Of a DNA stretch of 64,000 nt, positions 54,989-62,954 are shown in pieces (positions within the stretch are counted from its first letter, which is position 1; every line of letters begins with the position of its first letter). The DNA comes from Leuconostoc inhae (GTDB taxonomy: Bacteria > Bacillota > Bacilli > Lactobacillales > Lactobacillaceae): NCBI RefSeq assembly GCF_019656015.1, contig NZ_BPKW01000005.1, positions 62,001-126,000 on the forward strand, given 5' to 3'. The translations under genes were made by a program, and so were the position numbers. The notes beneath the pieces are model-generated. The model saw only the letters and a program-made list of their open reading frames with translations. It had not been told where the DNA came from and did not search any database.

Positions 54989-55294
54989 ATGCAATTACCA
55001 GAATTTAGACAAGTGTTAGAACAAGCATTACCAACACAAATTGTTGATAATGTTTTGATGAAGGCTTATGCTTTTCAAGAAACAAAAAATAACGCACGTA
55101 AAGAGCGGGCACAATACGGTACCGTTAAATTAGAACGCAACGCCGACGCCATGTGGGAAGCTATTGTATCCAATTTGCTTGTCAGTATGCAAGGTAAAAA
55201 AGATGAAGCTATTTTAAAGCAATTAGACGATTCTGACTTCATTGATACAATTACGGATATGTTAGAAGAAGTTGAATTCAACAATGAATCGTAA
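54989..55294 (+). CDS. Small acidic protein of unknown function, predicted SOS gene
   Basis: 101-residue soluble helical protein starting MQLPEFRQVLEQALP and ending in an acidic stretch (DSDFIDTITDMLEEVEF). No family recognised; no transmembrane segment, so it is not a YneA-like division inhibitor. ATG 54989 follows GGAGAAG; an in-frame ATG four codons earlier overlaps that site. The perfect LexA box in its promoter makes it a predicted DNA-damage-induced gene. It is followed by rpsF-ssb-rpsR. Confidence 0.65.
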   Translation: MQLPEFRQVLEQALPTQIVDNVLMKAYAFQETKNNARKERAQYGTVKLERNADAMWEAIVSNLLVSMQGKKDEAILKQLDDSDFIDTITDMLEEVEFNNES

Positions 55295-55415
55295 GTGTTA
55301 AGCAGTTTTTTCACGTATCATTTGTTGACCAGATGGAAAATTCTGCGAAACACTTGAAATGTTAGGTTGTTTTGTAGTATCATTAATAATTGTGAGTATA
55401 CAAAAAGTATATCCA

Positions 55416-55440
55416 CTCCTTGCAGCCAAGGCTGCCGGAG
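55416..55440 (+). ncRNA. Candidate S6:S18 leader motif before rpsF
   Basis: CTCC-TTG-CAGCC-AA-GGCTG-CCG-GAG folds as a hairpin with an unpaired CCG on the 3' side, the hallmark of the RNA element bound by the ribosomal S6:S18 pair to repress rpsF operons. It lies 22 bases before rpsF. Confidence 0.65.
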
Positions 55441-55461
55441 ACCAAAAGGAGGAAATAAAAC

Positions 55462-55758
55462 ATGGCTACATCATACGAAATGACTTATATCGTTCGTCCT
55501 GACTTAGAATCAGATGCAAAGAAAGCGCTCGTTGAGCGTTTTGACGGCATTTTGACTGATAATGGCGCAACGATTACAAAGTCAGCTGACTGGGCAACTC
55601 GTCGTTTTGCATATGAAATTGCTGGATACCGTGAAGGCGTGTATCACATCATCAATTTCACTGCAGAAGACGATGCTGCTATCAACGAATTTGATCGTTT
55701 GGCTAAGATTTCGCAAGATATCTTACGTCACATGATTATTAAGCGCGACGCAGAATAA
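55462..55758 (+). CDS. rpsF: 30S ribosomal protein S6
   Basis: 98-residue S6 protein ([20 protein letters not shown], then [22 protein letters not shown]). Strong site AAAGGAGG. Heads the conserved rpsF-ssb-rpsR operon; the upstream S6:S18 motif suggests autogenous repression. Confidence 0.97.
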   Translation: MATSYEMTYIVRPDLESDAKKALVERFDGILTDNGATITKSADWATRRFAYEIAGYREGVYHIINFTAEDDAAINEFDRLAKISQDILRHMIIKRDAE

Positions 55759-55791
55759 TTATGAAATTCCACTGGTGAAGGAGCTTTTATT

Positions 55792-56334
55792 ATGATTAAT
55801 CGAGTAGTATTGATTGGGCGATTGACCCGTGATGTGGAATTACGCTATACCCAATCGGGTACAGCTGTCGGTACGTTTAGTTTGGCGGTTAACCGTCAGT
55901 TTACTAATCAAGCTGGTGAACGTGAAGCTGATTTTATTAATGCCGTTATTTGGCGTAAAGCAGCTGAAAATTTTGCAAACTTTACTGGAAAAGGCGCCTT
56001 AGTTGCCGTTGAAGGTCGTTTGCAAACAAGAAATTATGAAAACAACCAAGGACAGCGTGTTTACGTTACTGAAGTTGTTGTTGATAATTTTTCATTACTT
56101 GAATCACGTGCTGAAAGTGATAAGCGACGTGCCCAAAATGGTACGTCTGAACCATCTAATAATGGTGGTGGCTTCAGTGCGCCAAGTGATAACTCATTTA
56201 GTGGCGTTGATCCTTTTGCTAGTGCGAACCAAAATTCAAACACGCAATCAACTGCAACAAATGATGCGGCTAACCCATTTGCGGCTAGTGGCAAAACAGA
56301 AATTGATATATCAGATGATGATCTACCATTTTAA
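55792..56334 (+). CDS. ssb: Single-stranded DNA-binding protein
   Basis: 180-residue SSB: OB fold at residues 1-107 ([28 protein letters not shown]), a glycine/asparagine-rich linker, and the acidic interaction tip DISDDDLPF at the C-terminus. Binds ssDNA in replication and repair and recruits partners through its tip. Between rpsF and rpsR as usual. Confidence 0.97.
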   Translation: MINRVVLIGRLTRDVELRYTQSGTAVGTFSLAVNRQFTNQAGEREADFINAVIWRKAAENFANFTGKGALVAVEGRLQTRNYENNQGQRVYVTEVVVDNFSLLESRAESDKRRAQNGTSEPSNNGGGFSAPSDNSFSGVDPFASANQNSNTQSTATNDAANPFAASGKTEIDISDDDLPF

Positions 56335-56371
56335 AAATATAAATAAAACGATATGAAAGGAGCTTTTAATC

Positions 56372-56656
56372 ATGCCAGAACAAAACTCTCGTCCACAAAA
56401 CTCAGAACGTCCACAACGCTCGCGTCGCCCACAAGGCGGTCCACGTCGTCGTCGTAAGGTTGACTTCATTGCAGCTAACCATATTGAGTACATTGACTAC
56501 AAAAACACAGAATTGTTGGAACGCTTTATCTCAGAACGCGGTAAAATTTTGCCACGTCGTGTAACAGGTACTTCAGCAAAAAATCAACGTAAAGTTACGA
56601 TCGCTATCAAGCGTGCTCGTATTATGGCTTTGTTGCCATTCGTTACGGAAGATTAA
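56372..56656 (+). CDS. rpsR: 30S ribosomal protein S18
   Basis: 94-residue S18 with a longer basic N-terminal tail ([18 protein letters not shown]) than the usual ~75-80-residue protein and the conserved core [32 protein letters not shown] precedes ATG. Last gene of the operon. Confidence 0.97.
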   Translation: MPEQNSRPQNSERPQRSRRPQGGPRRRRKVDFIAANHIEYIDYKNTELLERFISERGKILPRRVTGTSAKNQRKVTIAIKRARIMALLPFVTED

Positions 56657-56670
56657 TATTATTGTCTTCA

Positions 56671-56699
56671 AAAACTCAGGTAACTACCTGGGTTTTTTG
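56671..56699 (+). terminator. rpsR terminator
   Basis: AAAACTCAGGTA / TACCTGGGTTTTTT stem with T6. Confidence 0.82.
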
Positions 56700-56801
56700 T
56701 TTATTTAGAAAAACTTCAATTGTGGTAAAATAGAACGTATAATACATTTTTAAGTGGTCGCACTAAAATGTTAATGATATATAAAAACACTGAGGTTACT
56801 T

Positions 56802-58832
56802 GTGAAAAAACTATTTAATTTTAAAACACTACCTATTTTTTTTCAAAATTCAAAATTAGGCACGGTGACATTATTGTTACTTTTCGTGAGTGTCATGAGT
56901 GGTATTTTTGCAGTGATGACTAATTGGGTATTTGGTTTAATCTGGATTATTGTGGTTGTTGTTGGTTTGATTTATTCGACGCAAGCATTAAAAGAAGTTA
57001 ATGAAAGCGCACAAGAATATCTTTCTGGCCTAGGGTATCGTATTTCTCGTAGTGAACAAGAAGCGTTGATCCGTATGCCGATAGGCATCATCTTATTAAA
57101 TGATACTGGAAAAATTGATTGGATTAATCCTTATATGCAAGCATATCTGGATAAACGTGATGTCTTAGGGCTGACACTTGCTGAATTGGATAAAAGTTTA
57201 GCTACTGATGTTAAACACTATTCGGATGCTAAAGAAACGAATACCATTACCTGGCAAGATAAACAGTTTTCACTTTATGTGCAGCAGAATTTACGTGTCA
57301 TTTACATGATGGATATTAGTGAGTATGCTGCCATTGAAACTGAATATGAAGATCATCAATTGTTTAGTGGTTTAATTTCAGTGGATAATTATGAAGAAGT
57401 TACTGAAGGTATGAGCGAATCGGAAACGTCGACATTACGTACCTATGTAACTGGTGCTTTGGGTGATTGGGCAGTAACACATCATATCTATTTACGACGT
57501 TTGAATACAGTTCATTATGTGATGTTTGGTTATCAAACAGCATTGTCAGCTGCTGAAAAAGATAAATTTTCAATTTTAAAAGCTATCCGTGAAGCAACAG
57601 CGCAACAAAATTCACCAGTAACATTGTCCATGGGAATTGCATATGGAGAGCAAGATATCATTAGTCTAGCTAAAATGGCGCAAACTAATTTGGATCTGGC
57701 CTTAGGACGTGGTGGCGATCAAGTGGTTGTTAATTCAAATCAAACAGCTGCACGTTTTTATGGCGGTGCAACCAATCCAATGGAAAAGCGAACACGAGTG
57801 CGGGCAAGGATGATTTCCCAAACTGTTGCTGAACTCATGGAACAATCTGACAATGTTATGATTGTTGGACATGCAACACCAGATTTGGATGCGATTGGCG
57901 CAGGCCTTGGAATTTGGCGTATGGCACAAACCAAAAATAAACCCGCTTTTTTAATTATCGATGAAAAAACAGTTTATAGTGACATTACATCGTTATTAGC
58001 AGAAATTCGTAAGAATCCACCTGATATTGTGGCGCCAGGATCAAACATTAATGATTCAATTGTTGACGAAGCGCGTGCTTTAAAATTGGTAAGGGACAAT
58101 ACGTTATTAATTTTGGTTGATCATGCAAGCGCAGCGATTACAAGTGCACCACATTTATTGGAAAAAATGGCTAATCGTGTTGTCGTTATTGACCACCATC
58201 GTTTAGCCGAAAAAGGATTGGCTGAAAAACCTTTGTTAACTTATGTTGAGCCGTATGCATCGTCAACTTCTGAGTTAGTTGTTGAAATGTTGCAATATCA
58301 AGATCAAAGTCATGCCCCTATAACTAAGTTAGAGGCTACTGCGATGCTTGGTGGTATTCAAATTGATACAAAAAACTTTACTTTACGAACAGGGACAAGA
58401 ACATTTGATGCTGCGAGTTACTTACGTGCAAACGGTGCAGATAGTAATTTGATTCAGTCCTTCATGAAGGAAAAGTTTACAGACTTTAAGGCAAGAACCC
58501 ATTTAATTAATTTAGCAGTGGTTCATACTGGTAGTGCCATTGTAACAGGTGAAAATAATGCGACTTATTCTGGTTTGATTACAGCGCAGGCTGCTGATGA
58601 ACTTTTGCAGATAAGTGGTGTTGAAGCGTCATATGTCATTACAAAACGTGCAGATAATCGCGTAGGTATTTCGGCACGCTCAACTGGTCAACATAATGTA
58701 CAACGTGTGATGGAAGCTATGGGTGGCGGCGGACACCTGTCAAATGCCGCGACACAAATTTCGGATATGACCACAGAAGAAGTAACAGAACAGTTGCAGC
58801 ACATTTTAACAGAAAATGTTGAGGAACAATAA
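56802..58832 (+). CDS. gdpP: c-di-AMP phosphodiesterase GdpP
   Basis: 676-residue membrane phosphodiesterase: two N-terminal helices (about 17-58), a degenerate PAS region (about 80-150), a degenerate GGDEF domain (about 170-300), a DHH domain (GHATPDLDAIGAGLG; DHHRL) and a DHHA1 domain (GGGGHLSNAATQ). Hydrolyses cyclic di-AMP, affecting osmolyte and wall homeostasis. The start is GTG 56802, after GAGG. The order gdpP-rplI-dnaB is conserved in Firmicutes. Confidence 0.95.
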   Translation: MKKLFNFKTLPIFFQNSKLGTVTLLLLFVSVMSGIFAVMTNWVFGLIWIIVVVVGLIYSTQALKEVNESAQEYLSGLGYRISRSEQEALIRMPIGIILLNDTGKIDWINPYMQAYLDKRDVLGLTLAELDKSLATDVKHYSDAKETNTITWQDKQFSLYVQQNLRVIYMMDISEYAAIETEYEDHQLFSGLISVDNYEEVTEGMSESETSTLRTYVTGALGDWAVTHHIYLRRLNTVHYVMFGYQTALSAAEKDKFSILKAIREATAQQNSPVTLSMGIAYGEQDIISLAKMAQTNLDLALGRGGDQVVVNSNQTAARFYGGATNPMEKRTRVRARMISQTVAELMEQSDNVMIVGHATPDLDAIGAGLGIWRMAQTKNKPAFLIIDEKTVYSDITSLLAEIRKNPPDIVAPGSNINDSIVDEARALKLVRDNTLLILVDHASAAITSAPHLLEKMANRVVVIDHHRLAEKGLAEKPLLTYVEPYASSTSELVVEMLQYQDQSHAPITKLEATAMLGGIQIDTKNFTLRTGTRTFDAASYLRANGADSNLIQSFMKEKFTDFKARTHLINLAVVHTGSAIVTGENNATYSGLITAQAADELLQISGVEASYVITKRADNRVGISARSTGQHNVQRVMEAMGGGGHLSNAATQISDMTTEEVTEQLQHILTENVEEQ

Positions 58833-58899
58833 CTTATTTTAATAGGTTACGTTTGCAAATGTACTGCTGTTAACTGCAATAAATTTGGAGGATAAGTAT

Positions 58900-59352
58900 A
58901 TGAGAGTTGTATTTTTAGAAGATGTTAAGGGTCGTGGTAAAAAAGGCGAAATTAAAGAAGTGCCTGATGGTTACGCGAATAATTTTTTGATTAAAAACAA
59001 AAAAGCTGAACCAGCTACGGGGAAAAATTTAGGCGCTGTAAAAGGCCGTCAAAAAGCTGAAGATAAAGCTGCAGCAGAATCACTAGCTGAGGCACAAACG
59101 TTAAAAGCAAAAATTGAGGATGAAAAATTTGTTGTTGAATTAACAGGTAAGTCAGGAACTGATGGCCGCTTATTTGGTGCAGTATCAACAAAACAAATTG
59201 TTATAGCATTGGCAGATCAAAAACAGCTCAAAGTAGACAAGCGAAAGTTAGTCTTAAACCAACCTATTCATTCGCTAGGCTATACAGATGTGCCGCTGAA
59301 ATTGCATCGTGAAGTGACGGCAAACTTGCGTGTTCATGTTAGTGAGGGTTAA
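58900..59352 (+). CDS. rplI: 50S ribosomal protein L9
   Basis: 150-residue L9 with the N-terminal domain [21 protein letters not shown], central long helix and C-terminal domain ([21 protein letters not shown]). ATG 58900 follows TTGGAGG; a frame opening five codons earlier is not used. Two bases before dnaB. Confidence 0.97.
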   Translation: MRVVFLEDVKGRGKKGEIKEVPDGYANNFLIKNKKAEPATGKNLGAVKGRQKAEDKAAAESLAEAQTLKAKIEDEKFVVELTGKSGTDGRLFGAVSTKQIVIALADQKQLKVDKRKLVLNQPIHSLGYTDVPLKLHREVTANLRVHVSEG

Positions 59353-59354
59353 AT

Positions 59355-60821
59355 ATGGACAATCCGGGTTCATACGAATATAGGCAAGTGCCACAAGATG
59401 TTGATGCGGAACGTGCGGTGCTCGGTGCTATTTTCTTCGATGTGAAATCAGATAATGCTATGGTAGAAGCAAATGCTATTATAGAAGCAGATGATTTTTA
59501 TAGGCAAGCGCATCAAACTATTTTTAAAGCAATGCAACAATTAATTGATGAGCAACGGCCAATTGATATGTTGACATTGCAAGACAAACTAAATAGCATG
59601 CAGCAACTCGATAATATTGGTGGTATGGCCTATTTAGCGGAAATATCTGAATCATCAGCATCTTCTGCTAACCTCAAGCATTATGCTAATATTGTGCGTG
59701 AAAAAGCAATTTTGCGCCGTATGATTGATACATTAACAAGAAGTATGTCATTAGCGTACGATGCGGCAGAACCAAGTGAAGATATTTTAGAGGCACTTAA
59801 TCGTAATTTAGATGGTCTAGCCGAAAATCGCGGGGATGAAGATTTTCAAAAAATTAAAGATGTGTTGCAAGAATTTCAATCTAATTTAGATAATGCCGTT
59901 GAAAATGACAATGATGTCGTTGGCTTAGCAACTGGTTATCCAGAACTTGATAAACTAACACATGGTTTTAGAGAAGATCAGATGGTTGTGCTTGGCGCTC
60001 GGCCTGCTGTTGGTAAAACAGCATTTGTTTTGAATATTGCAAAAAATGTTGCTAAAGCTGAACAAGTTCCGGTCGTTGTATTTAGCCTAGAGATGGGTGC
60101 TGTTGATTTAGTAACACGTTTAGTCGCTGCGGAAGGTGCTATCGATTCAAATCATTTAACAACAGGTCAAATGACACAAGAAGATTGGCAGTCGTTGACG
60201 TTGGCAATGCAATCGTTAGCTAATATGCAAATTTATCTTGACGATACACCAGGAATTAAAATTAATCAAATTAGCGCTAAATTACGTAAACTAGAAAAAG
60301 ATATTGTTAATGATATGACAGCAGACCAACGTGTTAATAATCCACATCCATTAGGCATGGTGATTATTGATTATCTTGGTTTAATTGAATCAAATAACAA
60401 AGAAAGCCGACAACAGGCTGTTTCAGAAGTTTCGAGATCGATCAAAAAGCTTGCAAAAGAATTACATACACCTATTTTGGCATTGGCACAGTTGAGTCGT
60501 GGCGTTGAACAGCGAAACGATAAACGACCAGTGTTATCTGATTTACGTGAGTCTGGTTCGATTGAACAAGATGCTGATATTGTTGCCTTTTTATATCGAG
60601 ATGATTATTATCGTAATGAGGGTGGGGAAGACGAAGGCAACAATGATCCGCGAGATGAAGAAGAGGCCGTACCTATTGAAGTTATTTTAGAAAAAAATCG
60701 TGCGGGGGCACGTGGTACAGCAACATTGATGTTTAATAAGCCAACATTTAAATTTAGCCCAATGGCACCATTGTTTCGCGATGATCCCAATGCTGGCCCT
60801 AATGGTAGTACTGGTTGGTAA
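59355..60821 (+). CDS. dnaB: Replicative DNA helicase DnaB
   Basis: 488-residue hexameric replicative helicase (DnaC of Bacillus nomenclature). N-terminal domain VPQDVDAERAVLGAIFFD; Walker A GARPAVGKTAF; Walker B MVIIDYLGLIES; arginine finger/H4 region LSDLRESGSIEQDADIV. An acidic loop EGGEDEGNNDPRDEEEA (residues about 423-439) is longer than average. No intein. A terminator follows at once. Confidence 0.96.
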   Translation: MDNPGSYEYRQVPQDVDAERAVLGAIFFDVKSDNAMVEANAIIEADDFYRQAHQTIFKAMQQLIDEQRPIDMLTLQDKLNSMQQLDNIGGMAYLAEISESSASSANLKHYANIVREKAILRRMIDTLTRSMSLAYDAAEPSEDILEALNRNLDGLAENRGDEDFQKIKDVLQEFQSNLDNAVENDNDVVGLATGYPELDKLTHGFREDQMVVLGARPAVGKTAFVLNIAKNVAKAEQVPVVVFSLEMGAVDLVTRLVAAEGAIDSNHLTTGQMTQEDWQSLTLAMQSLANMQIYLDDTPGIKINQISAKLRKLEKDIVNDMTADQRVNNPHPLGMVIIDYLGLIESNNKESRQQAVSEVSRSIKKLAKELHTPILALAQLSRGVEQRNDKRPVLSDLRESGSIEQDADIVAFLYRDDYYRNEGGEDEGNNDPRDEEEAVPIEVILEKNRAGARGTATLMFNKPTFKFSPMAPLFRDDPNAGPNGSTGW

Positions 60822-60822
60822 T

Positions 60823-60853
60823 AAAAAAAGTGAGATATTTTCTCACTTTTTTT
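60823..60853. terminator. Bidirectional terminator after dnaB
   Basis: AAAAAAAGTGAGA / TCTCACTTTTTTT stem with T runs both ways, between convergent genes. Confidence 0.9.
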
Positions 60854-60873
60854 GTATCGTAATCAATCGTATA

Positions 60874-61422
60874 TTACAAAATAATAGCTATATTTTTGAT
60901 TGTAAATTCAATTGCTGAAACGATAATAATGCTCATAAGATAGAAAGGTACACCATACCAAAAGTTAATCCAATCAGCTTTAGAAAGATTGAAACCTAAA
61001 ATAAAGCTTGGGACAAAAAATATAGTCCCTAAAATTGACCATAAAGAGTCATAAGTCAATTTAGTAAGAAAGAAAAAAATAAGGCTCAAAACAAGCATAG
61101 GTGCTAAACCAATAAAAACGTTGCCTAAACGTTGATAAAAGCTGTGAGTATTGTAGGTGTGATTGACATAGCCTAAAACCCCATCATCACCTATTTGCCA
61201 TAATTTAAAGTTAGTAATCTTATGACGGAAAATCAGAGCGACTAGTAAGTGACTTAATTCATGGATAATGATTCCCAAAAAGCCAAGTACAGCAACGAGC
61301 TTATAAGATGTATGACGTAATACCCATTTGGTTAAGAATAGGGATACTAGGTTTATCATATAGGCACTTATAATGGGAACAATAAACCACCAAATAATAT
61401 GAGAAGTTAAAAAATCAATCAT
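60874..61422 (-). CDS. Membrane protease-like protein with HExxH (M50-like)
   Basis: 182-residue protein with five or six hydrophobic segments. IIHELSHLLVALIFRHKI (about residues 51-68) has the HExxH motif inside a membrane helix, and a later GLAPM follows, both features of M50-type intramembrane or bacterial metalloproteases such as SpoIVFB-like families. A second ligand motif (NPDG type) is not obvious, so activity is uncertain. The start overlaps the end of the ybaK gene by 8 bases. Confidence 0.65.
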   Translation of the reverse strand: MIDFLTSHIIWWFIVPIISAYMINLVSLFLTKWVLRHTSYKLVAVLGFLGIIIHELSHLLVALIFRHKITNFKLWQIGDDGVLGYVNHTYNTHSFYQRLGNVFIGLAPMLVLSLIFFFLTKLTYDSLWSILGTIFFVPSFILGFNLSKADWINFWYGVPFYLMSIIIVSAIEFTIKNIAIIL

Positions 61423-61915
61423 GTTCTAGTAAGTCGACAAAAGGTGCGTTGATTAATTCTGCAATGTCATTTGGGTTAGTTTTATCTGAACGGCCAAGCT
61501 CACCGCCACTAACTAAAAAGAACTCAGCATCCTTAGCTGTGGCGTCAATATATATAGGGAAGTGCTTATTTTGCCAAATACCTATTGGATTGTTAGCGCC
61601 ATGAACATAACCGGTCGTTTTTTGTAGATCCTTAAGCGGTAGCATGGTTACTTTTTTATTGCCAGAAGCTGCGGCAAGCTTTTTCATTGATAACTGTTTT
61701 GTAATTGGCAAAACTGCTACTAATGGACCAGTCTTATCACCTGAAGCGGCCAAAGTTTTGTAAATATCATTGTGTGCGACATGATAAGTGCTTAGTATTT
61801 TATCGCGTTCTTGTTCAGACTTATCCAAAATATTGAGTACCAAGGGTTCATAAGTCAGACCATGTTTATCCATTATTTGTTCGGGAAGTGTTTTTTTTAT
61901 TTTTTTCTTTGCCAT
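61415..61915 (-). CDS. ybaK: Cys-tRNA(Pro)/Cys-tRNA(Cys) deacylase YbaK/EbsC
   Basis: 166-residue YbaK-type trans-editing protein that hydrolyses mischarged Cys-tRNA(Pro). Family landmarks: LAASGDKTGPLVAVLPITKQLSMKKLA, the catalytic-lysine neighbourhood, GYVHGANNPIGI and FLVSGGELGRSDKTNP. Start codon overlaps nothing upstream; promoter shared region with the divergent GntR gene, 76 bases away. Confidence 0.9.
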   Translation of the reverse strand: MAKKKIKKTLPEQIMDKHGLTYEPLVLNILDKSEQERDKILSTYHVAHNDIYKTLAASGDKTGPLVAVLPITKQLSMKKLAAASGNKKVTMLPLKDLQKTTGYVHGANNPIGIWQNKHFPIYIDATAKDAEFFLVSGGELGRSDKTNPNDIAELINAPFVDLLEHD

Positions 61916-61955
61916 AATGATTTTATTTTACCACAAATTGGCACCACCAATATAG

Positions 61956-61991
61956 TTACTGGTCAGACCAGTATATGGTATACTATTTTAC
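61956..61991 (+). promoter_or_regulatory. Operator-overlapped, probably leaderless promoter of the GntR gene
   Basis: -10 box TATACT at 61979-61984 with -35-like TTACTG (61956-61961, 17-base spacing). The palindrome ACTGGTCAGACCAGT (61958-61972) covers the -35 and spacer, suggesting autorepression. Transcription should start within a base or two of ATG 61992, leaving no room for a Shine-Dalgarno. Confidence 0.68.
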
Positions 61992-62723
61992 ATGATGTCA
62001 GAAGCAATTTATGTAACCGTACAAGCGGATTTAAAACAAAAAATTTACCAAGGTGAATTTCCAAATCTAAAACTACCAGATGAGCGTTCATTAGCCGAAC
62101 AATATGCTGTATCACGCTCATCAATTAAGCGTGCGCTTAATGTTTTAGTACAACAAGGGGTTATTTTTAAAAAACGTGGGAGTGGCACATTTGTCAATCC
62201 ACTTTATTTGAAGAATAATGCTATTTTTCAACATGAAGGGTCAAACCTTGGGGTATCAGACTCTTTTCGTGTGGATGGTCAAGCACCAAGCATTGAATTA
62301 CTCGACTTTCAAGTTGTGGCGGCGACACCAGAGCAACAACAAGCGTTATTTTTAAATGATGGCGATTTTGTTTATGAAATCAAGCGATTGCGTCGATTAG
62401 CAGGTGAACCATTTATGATTGAACGCGGGTATGTGCCAATTGCCGTTGTGCCAGGTTTGAATAAAGAAATTGTCTCTGGATCAGTGTATGAGTACATTGA
62501 AAAAACTAAACATCGCACGGTGACAAAATCCTTTATGACAATTATGGCTGAACCATCAACGTCTGAAGATCAAAAATTATTGGAACTTAAAGCAAACGAA
62601 CCGGTAGGAATCATGGAGGGTATTTTTTTCATGGATGACGGTACGCCTTTAGAATTTTCTACTATGCGTTTGCATTACAAATATTTACGATATAATGCCT
62701 TTGTCAGCCTCGATGCTGAATGA
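61992..62723 (+). CDS. GntR-family regulator with UTRA domain
   Basis: 243-residue HutC-subfamily repressor. Winged helix at about residues 8-70 (KLPDERSLAEQYAVSRSSIKRALNVLVQQG, KRGSGTFV), UTRA effector domain at about 95-235 (IKRLRRLAGEPFMIERGYVP, EFSTMRLHYKYLRY). UTRA domains usually bind sugar phosphates or related metabolites. Two ATGs in tandem open the frame, with no Shine-Dalgarno. It lies just upstream of phosphoketolase copy 2, which has a GGTCGTACC element in its promoter region resembling the GGTCAGACC core here; it is a candidate regulator of that gene. Confidence 0.85.
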   Translation: MMSEAIYVTVQADLKQKIYQGEFPNLKLPDERSLAEQYAVSRSSIKRALNVLVQQGVIFKKRGSGTFVNPLYLKNNAIFQHEGSNLGVSDSFRVDGQAPSIELLDFQVVAATPEQQQALFLNDGDFVYEIKRLRRLAGEPFMIERGYVPIAVVPGLNKEIVSGSVYEYIEKTKHRTVTKSFMTIMAEPSTSEDQKLLELKANEPVGIMEGIFFMDDGTPLEFSTMRLHYKYLRYNAFVSLDAE

Positions 62724-62758
62724 AAATAGTCACCGTATCAAACGTGGCTATTTTTTGT
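62723..62758 (+). terminator. Terminator of the GntR gene
   Basis: AAAATAGTCAC / GTGGCTATTTTTT stem with T6 immediately after the stop. Confidence 0.83.
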
Positions 62759-62784
62759 TGGAGTAATAGTAATTTAATTTTGTG

Positions 62785-62800
62785 ATTGGGTCGTACCAAT
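62785..62800. promoter_or_regulatory. Candidate operator upstream of phosphoketolase copy 2
   Basis: ATTGGGTCGTACCAAT, arms ATTGG/CCAAT six bases apart. Copy 1 has ATTGG-ACCGAA-CCAAT within its long inverted repeat (9081-9096). Its GGTC..ACC core also resembles the GntR gene's own operator. Confidence 0.45.
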
Positions 62801-62856
62801 ACTTATATAGAACCAACCAAACCCTAAACAAGCCGTAACCAATTCAAGCTTTTCAC

Positions 62857-62885
62857 TTGAACAAAAAATGATAATCAGTTATACT
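62857..62885 (+). promoter_or_regulatory. Promoter of phosphoketolase copy 2
   Basis: TTGAAC (62857-62862), 17-base spacer, TATACT (62880-62885). A GAGAA/TTCTC hairpin lies in the untranslated leader. Confidence 0.75.
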
Positions 62886-62954
62886 GTAAGAGTAAATAAC
62901 GGAGAAAAGTTCGCGGTTTACGATTCTCTCAAAAAATAAGGAGTATTAAATCTC

